This document shows, one piece after another, positions 9,813-15,987 of a stretch of 64,000 bases of DNA. The DNA comes from Pseudomonas peradeniyensis. Its GTDB lineage: Bacteria > Pseudomonadota > Gammaproteobacteria > Pseudomonadales > Pseudomonadaceae. The translations under genes were made by a program, and so were the position numbers. A model generated the notes under the pieces. That model was not told the DNA's origin. It was given only the letters and a program-made list of their open reading frames with translations, and did no database searches. The stretch spans positions 62,001 to 126,000 of the forward strand of contig NZ_JABWRJ020000002.1 of the NCBI RefSeq assembly GCF_014268935.2. Reading direction: 5' to 3'. Position 1 is the stretch's first letter, and each line of letters starts with the position of its first letter.

Positions 9813-9830
9813 TCACTGGAGACAGTCACA
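9813..9830. repeat. Module A pairing repeat, small-RNA side
   Basis: TCACTGGAGACAGTCACA, identical over 18 bases to 10058-10075 in the same module. Module B has TCACTGGAGAGACTTCACA in both places instead. The repeat is therefore module-specific. Confidence 0.9.
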
Positions 9831-9835
9831 ACTGG

Positions 9836-9864
9836 ATCTTAGGATGGCCTCGAATACAGGTCAA
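9836..9864 (-). promoter_or_regulatory. Sigma70-type promoter for the module A small RNA
   Basis: On the minus strand: TTGACC (9864-9859), a 17-base spacer, TAAGAT (9841-9836). The expected start, 6-7 bases further on, falls at 9830-9829, exactly where the pairing repeat begins. Module B has the equivalent promoter with the same spacing. Confidence 0.65.
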
Positions 9865-9990
9865 CCAAGGAAATATCCGGCATTACGTGTGACAGGGCAG
9901 GTAACAGCTCTGTTAGGGAGGTTCACGTAAGATCGGTTTGCTCGCATGTGATTTCATCCGGTGACGGGCCTGGAAACCAAACGCTTTCTC

Positions 9991-10042
9991 GGCCCCTTCG
10001 ACGTGACCTACGACTCGCGCCGGTGATACTTATCGAAGGGCC
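9991..10042 (+). promoter_or_regulatory. Leader hairpin before the module A ORFs
   Basis: GGCCCCTTCGA (9991-10001) can pair with TCGAAGGGCC (10033-10042), one base bulged, enclosing about 30 bases. The same arms occur in module B at 10645-10694 although the enclosed bases differ, so the stem is conserved. It sits 16 bases before the pairing repeat and may shape the mRNA leader or its access to ribosomes. Confidence 0.5.
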
Positions 10043-10057
10043 ACCCACCTGGCCACT

Positions 10058-10075
10058 TCACTGGAGACAGTCACA
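10058..10075. repeat. Module A pairing repeat, mRNA side
   Basis: TCACTGGAGACAGTCACA, covering the GGAG ribosome site and reaching the A of the ATG of the 56-codon ORF. An RNA made from the minus strand at 9813-9830 would be perfectly complementary here and would block the ribosome site. Confidence 0.9.
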
Positions 10076-10245
10076 TGCTCTCCGAAGGCGTCGAAGTGCC
10101 GGTTAGACGCTGGAAGATTGGCCCAGCCAACACGGAGGCCAAGGCATATGAAGCGTTTGCTGAATACGCTGAGCCGCGTCTGGAAGCTGATCCGGATCCT
10201 GATTGTTGTCAGGTCCGTCAGGGATTTCCTGCGCGATCACTTTGA
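10075..10245 (+). CDS. 56-codon leader-type ORF, module A
   Basis: Translates to a 56-residue, charged, non-hydrophobic peptide starting MLSEGVEVPVRRWKIGPANT. Its ribosome site GGAG (10063-10066) is inside the pairing repeat. Its last third overlaps the 36-codon ORF in another frame. Compared with module B, the first 34 codons are nearly unchanged, but the overlapped part has seven amino-acid changes in 22, several drastic (R to C, C to R, V to D). This suggests that translation of the ORF matters more than the end of its product. A role like mok (translation coupled to the overlapping toxin ORF) is an inference. No homologue is recognised. Confidence 0.5.
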   Translation: MLSEGVEVPVRRWKIGPANTEAKAYEAFAEYAEPRLEADPDPDCCQVRQGFPARSL

Positions 10246-10258
10246 TGATCCCCGCTAA
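10148..10258 (+). CDS. 36-residue basic/hydrophobic peptide, module A (possible toxin)
   Basis: The product begins MKRLLNTLSRVWKLIRILIV and ends DDPR: a basic start, a hydrophobic or amphipathic core (about residues 10-22) and an acidic tail. GGAGG at 10134-10138 lies 9 bases before the ATG. It is nested in frame +1 against the 56-codon ORF and runs 13 bases past its stop. Against module B all five third-position differences are silent, and the five amino-acid changes are mild (I/V, V/F, S/T, V/A, P/A), which points to selection on this frame. Small membrane-active peptides of this kind are typical type I toxins, but I recognise no specific family. Confidence 0.6.
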   Translation: MKRLLNTLSRVWKLIRILIVVRSVRDFLRDHFDDPR

Positions 10259-10276
10259 GGGCTAGTCGGGTGAGAA

Positions 10277-10304
10277 GCCGTCCTGGCTTGCCAGGGCGGC
10301 CTTT
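10277..10304 (+). terminator. Hairpin terminator after the module A ORFs
   Basis: GCCGTCCTGG / CCAGGGCGGC, a ten-pair stem with one G-U pair and loop CTTG, followed by only CTTT. The T run is weak; the module B copy has a better one. Confidence 0.55.
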
Positions 10305-10389
10305 AGCAAGTGCTCGGCCCCGCCGATCAGCCGCCCCGTGCACCTTGGAATACATCGGCAGGGCGTCAGCCGGGTCTGCCTGCAGCCAT

Positions 10390-10421
10390 AAAAAAACCGC
10401 CTGGCGAAGGGCGGTTTTTTT
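10390..10421. terminator. Two-way intrinsic terminator, module B
   Basis: Seven A, CCGCC, loop, GGGCGG, seven T; the counterpart of 9744-9775. It would end the minus-strand small RNA of module B and any read-through from module A. Confidence 0.85.
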
Positions 10422-10465
10422 ATGCGGGCTTTGGGTTACGAGCCCTAGGCCTGCCTACTTCAGTA

Positions 10466-10484
10466 TCACTGGAGAGACTTCACA
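10466..10484. repeat. Module B pairing repeat, small-RNA side
   Basis: TCACTGGAGAGACTTCACA, identical over 19 bases to 10710-10728. Relative to module A the central CAG is replaced by GACT in both copies. Confidence 0.9.
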
Positions 10485-10490
10485 AGCGCG

Positions 10491-10519
10491 ATACTAGGGC
10501 TGCCTCGATACTACGTCAA
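10491..10519 (-). promoter_or_regulatory. Sigma70-type promoter for the module B small RNA
   Basis: On the minus strand: TTGACG (10519-10514), a 17-base spacer, TAGTAT (10496-10491). The predicted start coincides with the first base of the pairing repeat, as in module A. Its -10 element is closer to consensus than that of module A. Confidence 0.7.
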
Positions 10520-10644
10520 TGGTGGAAATATCCAGCATTAACTGTGAACGTGCCAGTAACAACATTGAGTTTTCTACTGGCGTAAAGTGGCGCCGCTCTC
10601 ATGTGGATTAATCCAGTGATGGGCCAGGAAACGAACTCATTCTC

Positions 10645-10694
10645 GGCCCCTTCGACGCGGCCCACGAACCGCGCCGGTAGTTTCTCGAAGGGCC
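10645..10694 (+). promoter_or_regulatory. Leader hairpin before the module B ORFs
   Basis: GGCCCCTTCGA (10645-10655) against TCGAAGGGCC (10685-10694); same arms and position as in module A. I found no convincing plus-strand promoter. TAAAGT (module B) and TAAGAT (module A), about 150 bases before the ORF, are possible -10 elements with poor -35 sequences. Confidence 0.5.
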
Positions 10695-10709
10695 ACCCAC
10701 CTGGCCACT

Positions 10710-10728
10710 TCACTGGAGAGACTTCACA
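10710..10728. repeat. Module B pairing repeat, mRNA side
   Basis: TCACTGGAGAGACTTCACA, including GGAG (10714-10717 region) and the A of the ATG at 10728. Partner of 10466-10484. Confidence 0.9.
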
Positions 10729-10898
10729 TGATCTCCGAAGGCGTCGAAGTGCCGGTCAGACGCTGGAAGATTGGCCCAGCCAACACGGAGGCCAAGGCAT
10801 ATGAAGCGTTTGCTGAATACGCTGAGCCGTGTCTGGAAGCTGGTTCGGATCCTGATCGTTTTCAGGACCGCCAGGGACTTCCTGCGCGATCACTTTGA
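10728..10898 (+). CDS. 56-codon leader-type ORF, module B
   Basis: 56 residues starting MISEGVEVPVRRWKIGPANT, the same length and layout as the module A ORF. The ribosome site is inside the pairing repeat. The stop lies in the same place within the overlapping 36-codon ORF. No homologue is recognised; it may serve mainly to bring ribosomes to the nested ORF. Confidence 0.5.
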   Translation: MISEGVEVPVRRWKIGPANTEAKAYEAFAEYAEPCLEAGSDPDRFQDRQGLPARSL

Positions 10899-10911
10899 CG
10901 ATGCCCGCTAA
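10801..10911 (+). CDS. 36-residue basic/hydrophobic peptide, module B (possible toxin)
   Basis: Starts MKRLLNTLSRVWKLVRILIV and ends DDAR. Same length as the module A peptide, with five mild substitutions. GGAGG lies 9 bases upstream. The basic N-terminus, short hydrophobic core and acidic end are kept, supporting that this is the functional product. It could insert in the inner membrane if free of its antisense RNA; this is inference. Confidence 0.6.
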   Translation: MKRLLNTLSRVWKLVRILIVFRTARDFLRDHFDDAR

Positions 10912-10929
10912 GGGTTAGTCGGGTGAGAA

Positions 10930-10957
10930 GCCGTCCTGGCCCGCCAGGGCGGCTTTT
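10930..10957 (+). terminator. Hairpin terminator after the module B ORFs
   Basis: GCCGTCCTGG / CCAGGGCGGC with loop CCCG, followed by TTTT. It ends 10 bases before the stop codon of the convergent DUF3392 gene. Confidence 0.65.
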
Positions 10958-10966
10958 AGCAAGCGC

Positions 10967-11293
10967 TCAGCCCCGCCGATCAGCTACGACCCCAATCAAT
11001 ACCAGCACCACCAGTAGCACCGGTGCCAGCGCATAGTTGTTGAACTGCCCCAGCCCCTTCACGATCCACGGCGTCGCATAGATCAGCGCGGCGCCGCTGC
11101 CGATCATCACCAGCAGCGCCATGAACGGCACCCGCAGGGCGCCGGCCAGGCCACCCAGGCGGCCTTCCACCCAGCCCTTGATATCGGTGCCGAACAGCAC
11201 CAGCAGGCAGCCTACCAGGGCCAGCGAGATTTCCGACAGGTTGCTGCGGCTCCAGCGGGAAACGGTCGAGAGCAGGTCAAGTACCAGGTCCAT
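10967..11293 (-). CDS. DUF3392 family membrane protein
   Basis: 108 residues with three predicted membrane helices (ISLALVGCLLVLFGTDI; PFMALLVMIGSGAALIYA; LAPVLLVVLVLIGVVA) and a short basic C-terminus. Matches the DUF3392 family, function unknown. It is last in the minus-strand run that begins at yggS, 9 bases after hemW. Its 3' end is partly duplicated in module A. Confidence 0.85.
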   Translation of the reverse strand: MDLVLDLLSTVSRWSRSNLSEISLALVGCLLVLFGTDIKGWVEGRLGGLAGALRVPFMALLVMIGSGAALIYATPWIVKGLGQFNNYALAPVLLVVLVLIGVVADRRG

Positions 11294-11302
11294 GGGTCAT
11301 CC

Positions 11303-12481
11303 TTAATTCAAGAAGTACTGCAGCAGGTCGTTGAGGAACAGCTGGCCGCGCGGTGTGGCTGCCAGCCGATCCGGTTCGACCTGCAAAAGGCCTTTTTGTT
11401 CGGCTTCACGGCGGGCTTCGGCCAGTTGTGCCAGAGGCAGACCGGTGCGCAGGCTGAACAGTTCGGCTTCCACCCCGTCGGTGAGACGCAGGGCGTTCAT
11501 CAGGAACTCGAAGGGTAGCTCATCGGCCGGCAGCAGCTTCTCGCCCGCCTTGAACGGCTTGGCCGGGTTCAGGTAGTCCTTGGGCAGGCGGGTCTTCCAG
11601 GTGCGCAGGATGCGTCCGTCGGGGAACGACAGCTTGCCATGGGCACCGGCACCGATGCCGATGAAGTCGCCGAAGCGCCAGTAGTTCAGGTTGTGCCGCG
11701 CGGCACGGTTGGTCTGGGCGTAGGCCGAGACTTCGTACTGGCGGTAACCGTGGTCGGCCATCAGCGCCTGGCCGGCTTCCTGGATATCCCAGAGGATGTC
11801 GTCCTCGGGCAGCTCGGGCGGCTGGTTCCAGAACACCGTGTTCGGCTCTACCGTCAGCTGGTACCAGGACAGGTGCGTCGGCGCCAGTTCAATGGCCTGG
11901 CGCAGGTCGCCCAGGGCGTCGTCGAGCGACTGGTCCGGCAAGCCGTGCATCAGGTCCATGTTGAAGTTGTCGAAGCCTGCCGCACGGGCCATGTCGGCGG
12001 CACGCACCGCTTCGGCACCATTGTGGATGCGCCCGAGCTTCTCGAGCTTGGCGGGCTGGAAACTCTGCACGCCGATGGACAGGCGGTTGATGCCGGTCTG
12101 CCGGTAGGCCTTGAACTTCTCCTGCTCGAAGGTGCCCGGGTTGGCCTCGAGGGTGATCTCGATGTCCGGGGCGAACGGGATGCGTTGCTCGACTCCGCGC
12201 AGCAGACGACCCAGCGCATCAGCGCTGAACAGGCTGGGGGTGCCGCCGCCGAAGAAGATCGTGCTGATGGAGCGGCCTTGGACGGCAGGCAGTTCCTGGT
12301 CGAGGTCGGCCAGCAGGGCGTCGATGTATTCGGCTTCCGGCAGCGCCGGGCCGGCCTGGTGCGAGTTGAAGTCGCAGTACGGGCACTTGCGCACGCACCA
12401 GGGAATATGGATGTACAGCGACAGCGGCGGGAGTTCGGGAAGGATCAGGCCCGCCGGTTGCACGAACAGCTTTTCGGTCAT
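11303..12481 (-). CDS. hemW: Radical SAM heme chaperone HemW
   Basis: 392 residues. The N-terminal radical-SAM motif [10 protein letters not shown] (CxxxCxxC) follows SLYIHIPW, then GGGTPSLF. The C-terminal HemW domain is present. It lacks the extra features of coproporphyrinogen dehydrogenase HemN, with which it is often confused; HemW binds heme and is thought to deliver it to respiratory proteins. The start overlaps the rdgB stop by 4 bases. Confidence 0.93.
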   Translation of the reverse strand: MTEKLFVQPAGLILPELPPLSLYIHIPWCVRKCPYCDFNSHQAGPALPEAEYIDALLADLDQELPAVQGRSISTIFFGGGTPSLFSADALGRLLRGVEQRIPFAPDIEITLEANPGTFEQEKFKAYRQTGINRLSIGVQSFQPAKLEKLGRIHNGAEAVRAADMARAAGFDNFNMDLMHGLPDQSLDDALGDLRQAIELAPTHLSWYQLTVEPNTVFWNQPPELPEDDILWDIQEAGQALMADHGYRQYEVSAYAQTNRAARHNLNYWRFGDFIGIGAGAHGKLSFPDGRILRTWKTRLPKDYLNPAKPFKAGEKLLPADELPFEFLMNALRLTDGVEAELFSLRTGLPLAQLAEARREAEQKGLLQVEPDRLAATPRGQLFLNDLLQYFLN

Positions 12482-13074
12482 GCCAGGCCCAGACGTTGAC
12501 GCAGCAGGGCCATGGCGCGGGCGCGGTGGCTGAGCTGGTTCTTGTCGACCGGGGCGAGGTCGGCGCTGGAGCAGTTGCGCTCCGGGACCCAGAATAGCGG
12601 GTCGTAGCCGAAGCCGTGCTCACCGCTGGCCTCGAACAGGATGCTGCCGTGCCACAGGCCTTCGCAGAGGATCGGCAGCGGGTCGTCGGCATGCCGCACC
12701 AGGGCCAGGACGCAGACGAACTGCGCGCCGCGCTGCTCTTCAGGCACGTCCTTGAGCGCTTCGAGCAGCTTGGCGTTGTTCGCCGCGTCACCCTTGCCGT
12801 CGGCGTAGCGCGCCGAGTAGATGCCTGGCGCGCCGCCGAGGAAGTCCACCGCCAGGCCCGAGTCGTCGGCCAGGGCCGGCAGGCCGGAGATGCGTGCGGC
12901 GTTGCGCGCCTTGAGGATGGCGTTCTCGACGAACGACAGGCCGGTCTCTTCCGGCTCCACCTGGCTGAATTCGCCGATCGAACGCAGGTGCACGGACTCG
13001 CCGAGCATGGCCTGCAGTTCCTTGAGCTTGCCGGCGTTGTGGCTGGCCAATACGAGTTGCGTAAGATTCATCAT
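12478..13074 (-). CDS. rdgB: dITP/XTP pyrophosphatase RdgB
   Basis: 198 residues with the Ham1/RdgB motifs [12 protein letters not shown] at the start, [30 protein letters not shown] and [12 protein letters not shown] near the end. It hydrolyses non-canonical purine triphosphates to keep them out of DNA. Two adjacent ATG codons are possible starts (13074 or 13071). Overlaps DUF4426 and hemW by 4 bases each. Confidence 0.95.
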   Translation of the reverse strand: MMNLTQLVLASHNAGKLKELQAMLGESVHLRSIGEFSQVEPEETGLSFVENAILKARNAARISGLPALADDSGLAVDFLGGAPGIYSARYADGKGDAANNAKLLEALKDVPEEQRGAQFVCVLALVRHADDPLPILCEGLWHGSILFEASGEHGFGYDPLFWVPERNCSSADLAPVDKNQLSHRARAMALLRQRLGLA

Positions 13075-13505
13075 TCGCCTGGGAACACTTCCTGGTTGAA
13101 GCTGAGTTTATGGCTGACGCCACCGGTTTCGACGTTGATGTCGAAGGTGACGGTCTCGGCCTGGTCGATCTTGAACTGGGCGATGTAGTAGACCGCGCCC
13201 TGGTCGGTGATCTGCTTGAACGACAGCGGGTTGCTGCGCCCGGTCAGGTCCTTCACCGTGCCGCTGACCACCGCTGTCGAAGGCTTCTCGGCCTTGAGCA
13301 CGGCGATGTTGAGCACGCCCTGGTTCTTGCTGCGGGTCAGGCCCGTGGCGGCGGCGATGTCCGGTTGCAGCATGCTCGAGGTGAAGGCGCTGTAGTGGAC
13401 CGTCACGTCGCCGAACACCTCCTTGCGCTCCGGCTTGGCGGCATCGGCAGCCAGTACCGGCAAGGCCAGGCACAGGCTGATCAGAAACAGTGCTAGTCGA
13501 CGCAT
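13071..13505 (-). CDS. DUF4426 family periplasmic protein
   Basis: 144 residues with a signal peptide ([20 protein letters not shown]). The remainder is a beta-rich domain with the pattern of DUF4426 ([20 protein letters not shown] near the start, [12 protein letters not shown] near the end). Function unknown. It sits between metW and rdgB in one run; the association with metXW is common in Pseudomonas. Confidence 0.85.
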   Translation of the reverse strand: MRRLALFLISLCLALPVLAADAAKPERKEVFGDVTVHYSAFTSSMLQPDIAAATGLTRSKNQGVLNIAVLKAEKPSTAVVSGTVKDLTGRSNPLSFKQITDQGAVYYIAQFKIDQAETVTFDINVETGGVSHKLSFNQEVFPGE

Positions 13506-13530
13506 GATCCCATTCCTCCGTTCGCGAGGG

Positions 13531-14151
13531 TCAGACCGCGAGCTGATGCTCCTGCAGGCCCGGGCTGCTGACCCGATAGATACCGATCTCACCTAGAAGA
13601 TTAGGCCATAGCCGCCCGCCCAACCCGTTACGGTGCAGACGGTCGACGGCCAGGCGGTCGAGGACCTTGGCGTGGCGCTCATGGCACAGGTTCTCGAAGT
13701 CCTCGAAGGTGCAGAAGTGGATGTTCGGCGTGTTGTACCAGGTATACGGCATGAAGTCCGAAACCGGCATGCGACCCTTGGTCGCCAGGTACCAGCGGCA
13801 GCGCCAGTGGCCGAAGTTGGGGAAGGTGATGATGCACTGGCGGCCCACCCGCAACATCTCGTCGAGGATCCGGTCGGGATATTCCACGGCCTGCAGGGCC
13901 TGGGTCATGACCACCACGTCGAAACTGTTGCTGGCGAAGTTGCCCAGGCCCTTGTCCAGGTCCTGCTCGATGACGTTGACGCCCTTGGCCACGCAGGCGG
14001 CGATGTTGTCGGCATCGATCTCCAGGCCATAGCCGGTGACATTCTTGCGCTCGCGCAAGGAGGCCAGCAGTTCGCCGTTGCCGCAGCCCAGGTCGAGGAC
14101 CCGGCTGCCGGCGGGGATCCAGTCTTGGATGATTTCCAGGTCGGCTCTCAT
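13531..14151 (-). CDS. metW: Methionine biosynthesis protein MetW
   Basis: 206 residues, a SAM-methyltransferase-like fold: RVLDLGCGNGELLASL, GLEIDADNIAACVAKG, VVMTQALQAVEYPD. MetW works with MetX in making acylated homoserine in Pseudomonas; its exact chemistry is not settled. It starts 7 bases after metX. Confidence 0.95.
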   Translation of the reverse strand: MRADLEIIQDWIPAGSRVLDLGCGNGELLASLRERKNVTGYGLEIDADNIAACVAKGVNVIEQDLDKGLGNFASNSFDVVVMTQALQAVEYPDRILDEMLRVGRQCIITFPNFGHWRCRWYLATKGRMPVSDFMPYTWYNTPNIHFCTFEDFENLCHERHAKVLDRLAVDRLHRNGLGGRLWPNLLGEIGIYRVSSPGLQEHQLAV

Positions 14152-14158
14152 GCGGTCC

Positions 14159-15298
14159 TCAGAGGGCGATGCGGTTCATGTAGTTCGCGAAACCCTGCAT
14201 GTAGCGGGGCGTCGGGATGAGGAAGGCGTCGTGGCCATAGGGCGAGTCGATGTCCAGGTAGCAGACGTTCTTGCGCGCGGCCATCAGGGCGTCGACGATC
14301 TCCCGCGAGCGGGCCGGCGAGAAGCGCCAGTCGGTGGTGAACGACATGATGCAATAGTCCGCCGTGACATCGGCCAGGGTCGCCGCCAGGTCGCCGCCAT
14401 GGGCCGCGGCCGGGTCGAAGTAGTCCAGCGCCTTGGTCATCAGCAGGTAGGTGTTGGCATCGAAGCGGCCGGAGAATTCCTCGCCCTGGTAGCGCAGGTA
14501 GCTCTCGACCTGGAACTCGACGCTGTGGAAGTCGTAGTTGAGCTTGTCGCTCTTGAGCTCACGGCCGAATTTCTCGCCCATCGAGTCGTCGGACAGGTAG
14601 GTGATGTGGCCGACCATGCGCGCCAGCATCAGGCCACGCTTGGGAATTACGCCCTGGTCCTGGAACGAGCCGCCGTGGAACTCGGGGTCGGTGAGGATGG
14701 CTTGGCGCGCCACTTCGTTGAAGGCGATGTTCTGCGCCGACAGCTTGGGTGCCGAGGCGATGTCCACGCAGTGGCGCACGCGGTCCGGGTAGGTGATGGT
14801 CCACTGCAGCGCCTGCATGCCGCCGAGGCTGCCGCCGACGATGGCGGCCCAGGTCTGTACACCTAAGCGGTCGGCCAGGCGCGCCTGGCTGTGCACCCAG
14901 TCCTCCACGGTCAGCACCGGGAAGTCGGCGCCATAGGGCTTGCCGGTGGCCGGGTTGAGGCTGCTGGGGCCGGTGCTGCCGTTGCAGCCGCCGAGGTTGT
15001 TCAGGCTGACCACGAAGAAGCGGTTGGTGTCGATCGGCTTGCCGGGGCCGATGCAGCTGTCCCACCAGCCCGGCTTGCGGTCGGTGGCGGCATGGTAGCC
15101 GGCGGCATGGTGATGGCCGGACAACGCATGGCAGATCAGCACGGCATTGCTGGCGCTGCCGTTGAGGGTGCCATAGGTTTCGTAGATGAGCTCGTACGAG
15201 GCCAGGGAGCGGCCACAAGCCAGGGCCAGCGGTTCATCGAACCGGGCAATCTGCGGTGTTACCAGACCGACGGAATCTTCGGGAAGGACAGTGGACAT
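14159..15298 (-). CDS. metX: Homoserine O-acyltransferase MetX
   Basis: 379 residues, alpha/beta hydrolase fold. Nucleophile elbow [12 protein letters not shown], the ISGHHHA-type loop ([14 protein letters not shown]), and the C-terminal acid and histidine ([14 protein letters not shown]). In P. putida relatives this enzyme with MetW acylates homoserine (succinyl donor reported) in the first step of methionine synthesis. Confidence 0.95.
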   Translation of the reverse strand: MSTVLPEDSVGLVTPQIARFDEPLALACGRSLASYELIYETYGTLNGSASNAVLICHALSGHHHAAGYHAATDRKPGWWDSCIGPGKPIDTNRFFVVSLNNLGGCNGSTGPSSLNPATGKPYGADFPVLTVEDWVHSQARLADRLGVQTWAAIVGGSLGGMQALQWTITYPDRVRHCVDIASAPKLSAQNIAFNEVARQAILTDPEFHGGSFQDQGVIPKRGLMLARMVGHITYLSDDSMGEKFGRELKSDKLNYDFHSVEFQVESYLRYQGEEFSGRFDANTYLLMTKALDYFDPAAAHGGDLAATLADVTADYCIMSFTTDWRFSPARSREIVDALMAARKNVCYLDIDSPYGHDAFLIPTPRYMQGFANYMNRIAL

Positions 15299-15347
15299 CG
15301 ACCCTGCTCACGCTTGACGGAGGCGTAAGTCTAAAGAGCGCTACCCG

Positions 15348-15373
15348 CAGCGGCAAGCAAAGGCTTGCCGCTG
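15348..15373. other. Perfect hairpin between yggT and metX
   Basis: CAGCGGCAAGC and GCTTGCCGCTG, 11 pairs with a 4-base loop, in the 88-base spacer. No T run follows on either strand, so it is not a standard terminator. It could limit read-through from yggT into metX or protect an RNA end. Confidence 0.45.
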
Positions 15374-15386
15374 GATGCAGTGCGGG

Positions 15387-15980
15387 TCAGATCATCCGCC
15401 ACAGCTCTTGCGGCATGCCGGCGTAAGCCGCCAGCTGGGGCATCAGGAACGACTGGATCACCTGGATGGCGATGAAGGCGAAGATCGGCGAAATGTCCAT
15501 GCCGCCGAGGTTCGGCACCAGGCGGCGGAACGGCGCCAGCACCGGCTCGCTGATCTGGTAGGCCAGCTCGGCGGCCGGGTTGTGGCTGTTCGGCGCGACC
15601 CACGAGACGATGACCATGACGATCATCGCCACCCAGAAGATCTTCAGGAACAGCGAGGTGATGCCCAGGATCGACCACATCAGCAGGTGCAGGATGTCAC
15701 CGAAGGTGCCGTAGGTGACCATCAGCACGAAGGCCATCAGCAGCGCCTGGATCAGGATCGACAGCAGCAGCGAGGAGGTATCCAGGCCGGCGATGCTGGG
15801 GACCACCCGGCGCAGCGGCTTGAGCAGCGGCTGGGTGGCGCGCACGGCGAACTGGCTCAGCGGGTTGTAGAAGTCGGCCTTGACCAGTTGCAGCACGAAG
15901 CGCAGCAGGACGATCACCAGGTACAGGCTGACCAGGGTTTGCACCACGAAGATCGCGGCGCCGGACAATGCATTCATCAA
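15387..15980 (-). CDS. YggT family membrane protein
   Basis: 197 residues made of two YGGT repeats, each with paired helices around the conserved FYNPLSQF / PNSHNPAAELAY and LLKPLRRVVPS / VLAPFRRLVPN segments. Usually found next to proC and yggS; linked to osmotic and cell-envelope phenotypes in other bacteria, mechanism unknown. It starts 7 bases after proC. Confidence 0.92.
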   Translation of the reverse strand: MMNALSGAAIFVVQTLVSLYLVIVLLRFVLQLVKADFYNPLSQFAVRATQPLLKPLRRVVPSIAGLDTSSLLLSILIQALLMAFVLMVTYGTFGDILHLLMWSILGITSLFLKIFWVAMIVMVIVSWVAPNSHNPAAELAYQISEPVLAPFRRLVPNLGGMDISPIFAFIAIQVIQSFLMPQLAAYAGMPQELWRMI

Positions 15981-15987
15981 TGGCTCC

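Larger units (their letters stand above)
9744..9830 (-). ncRNA. Predicted antisense small RNA, module A (about 87 nt)
   Basis: A minus-strand promoter (-35 TTGACC, 17-base spacer, -10 TAAGAT) would start transcription near 9830. The transcript would open with TGTGACTGTCTCCAGTGA, the exact complement of the ribosome site and start codon of the 56-codon ORF of the same module (10058-10075). It would continue through a hairpin (GGCTTCG/CGAGGCC, loop TAACC) and end in the terminator hairpin with seven U. Free 5' seed, central hairpin and terminator is a normal layout for a trans- or divergently-encoded small RNA. Not verified by expression data. Confidence 0.6.
9744..10325. repeat. Tandem module A (copy of 10390-10980)
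   Basis: This unit and the next share the same order of parts: two-way terminator, 18-19-base repeat, minus promoter, leader hairpin, second 18-19-base repeat, overlapping 56- and 36-codon ORFs, terminator hairpin, and about 30 bases of flank. The ORF starts are 653 bases apart. Identity is highest from the leader hairpin through the ORFs and lower in the promoter region. The right flank of A also matches the 3' end of the DUF3392 gene, so the duplication took in a piece of that gene. Confidence 0.85.
10390..10484 (-). ncRNA. Predicted antisense small RNA, module B (about 95 nt)
   Basis: The minus promoter TTGACG-17-TAGTAT would start this RNA near 10484. Its first 19 bases, TGTGAAGTCTCTCCAGTGA, are the exact complement of 10710-10728, the ribosome site and start of the module B 56-codon ORF. 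A GGGCT/AGCCC hairpin with a TAACC-containing loop and a strong terminator follow. The seed differs from that of module A in its middle bases, so cross-pairing would be imperfect. Confidence 0.6.
10390..10980. repeat. Tandem module B (copy of 9744-10325)
   Basis: Second copy of the module, with the same parts in the same order. Its right end runs into the DUF3392 gene, whose last codons (reading minus) are shared with the right flank of module A. The 65 bases between modules (10326-10389) hold no ORF that I can support. A short match of their end to the bases around the trmB stop (GAGCCGGGT against CAGCCGGGT) hints at the left limit of the duplication. Confidence 0.85.

Noticed and set aside
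10270..10804. Open frames of 67-91 codons in the tandem-module region
   Set aside because: They run through terminators and promoter-like sequence, are not kept between modules A and B, and have no ribosome site.
9744..10957. Tandem PrrF-type iron small RNAs
   Set aside because: The tandem layout is reminiscent, but the sequence, the presence of translated ORFs and the opposite-strand promoters do not fit; I see no Fur box.
11303..12481. hemW as oxygen-independent coproporphyrinogen dehydrogenase (hemN)
   Set aside because: The CxxxCxxC layout and length of 392 fit HemW; HemN is longer and has an extra cysteine and N-terminal segment.
15348..15373. Hairpin upstream of metX as a methionine or SAM riboswitch
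   Set aside because: It is a simple 11-pair stem with no riboswitch core and lies outside any recognisable leader.
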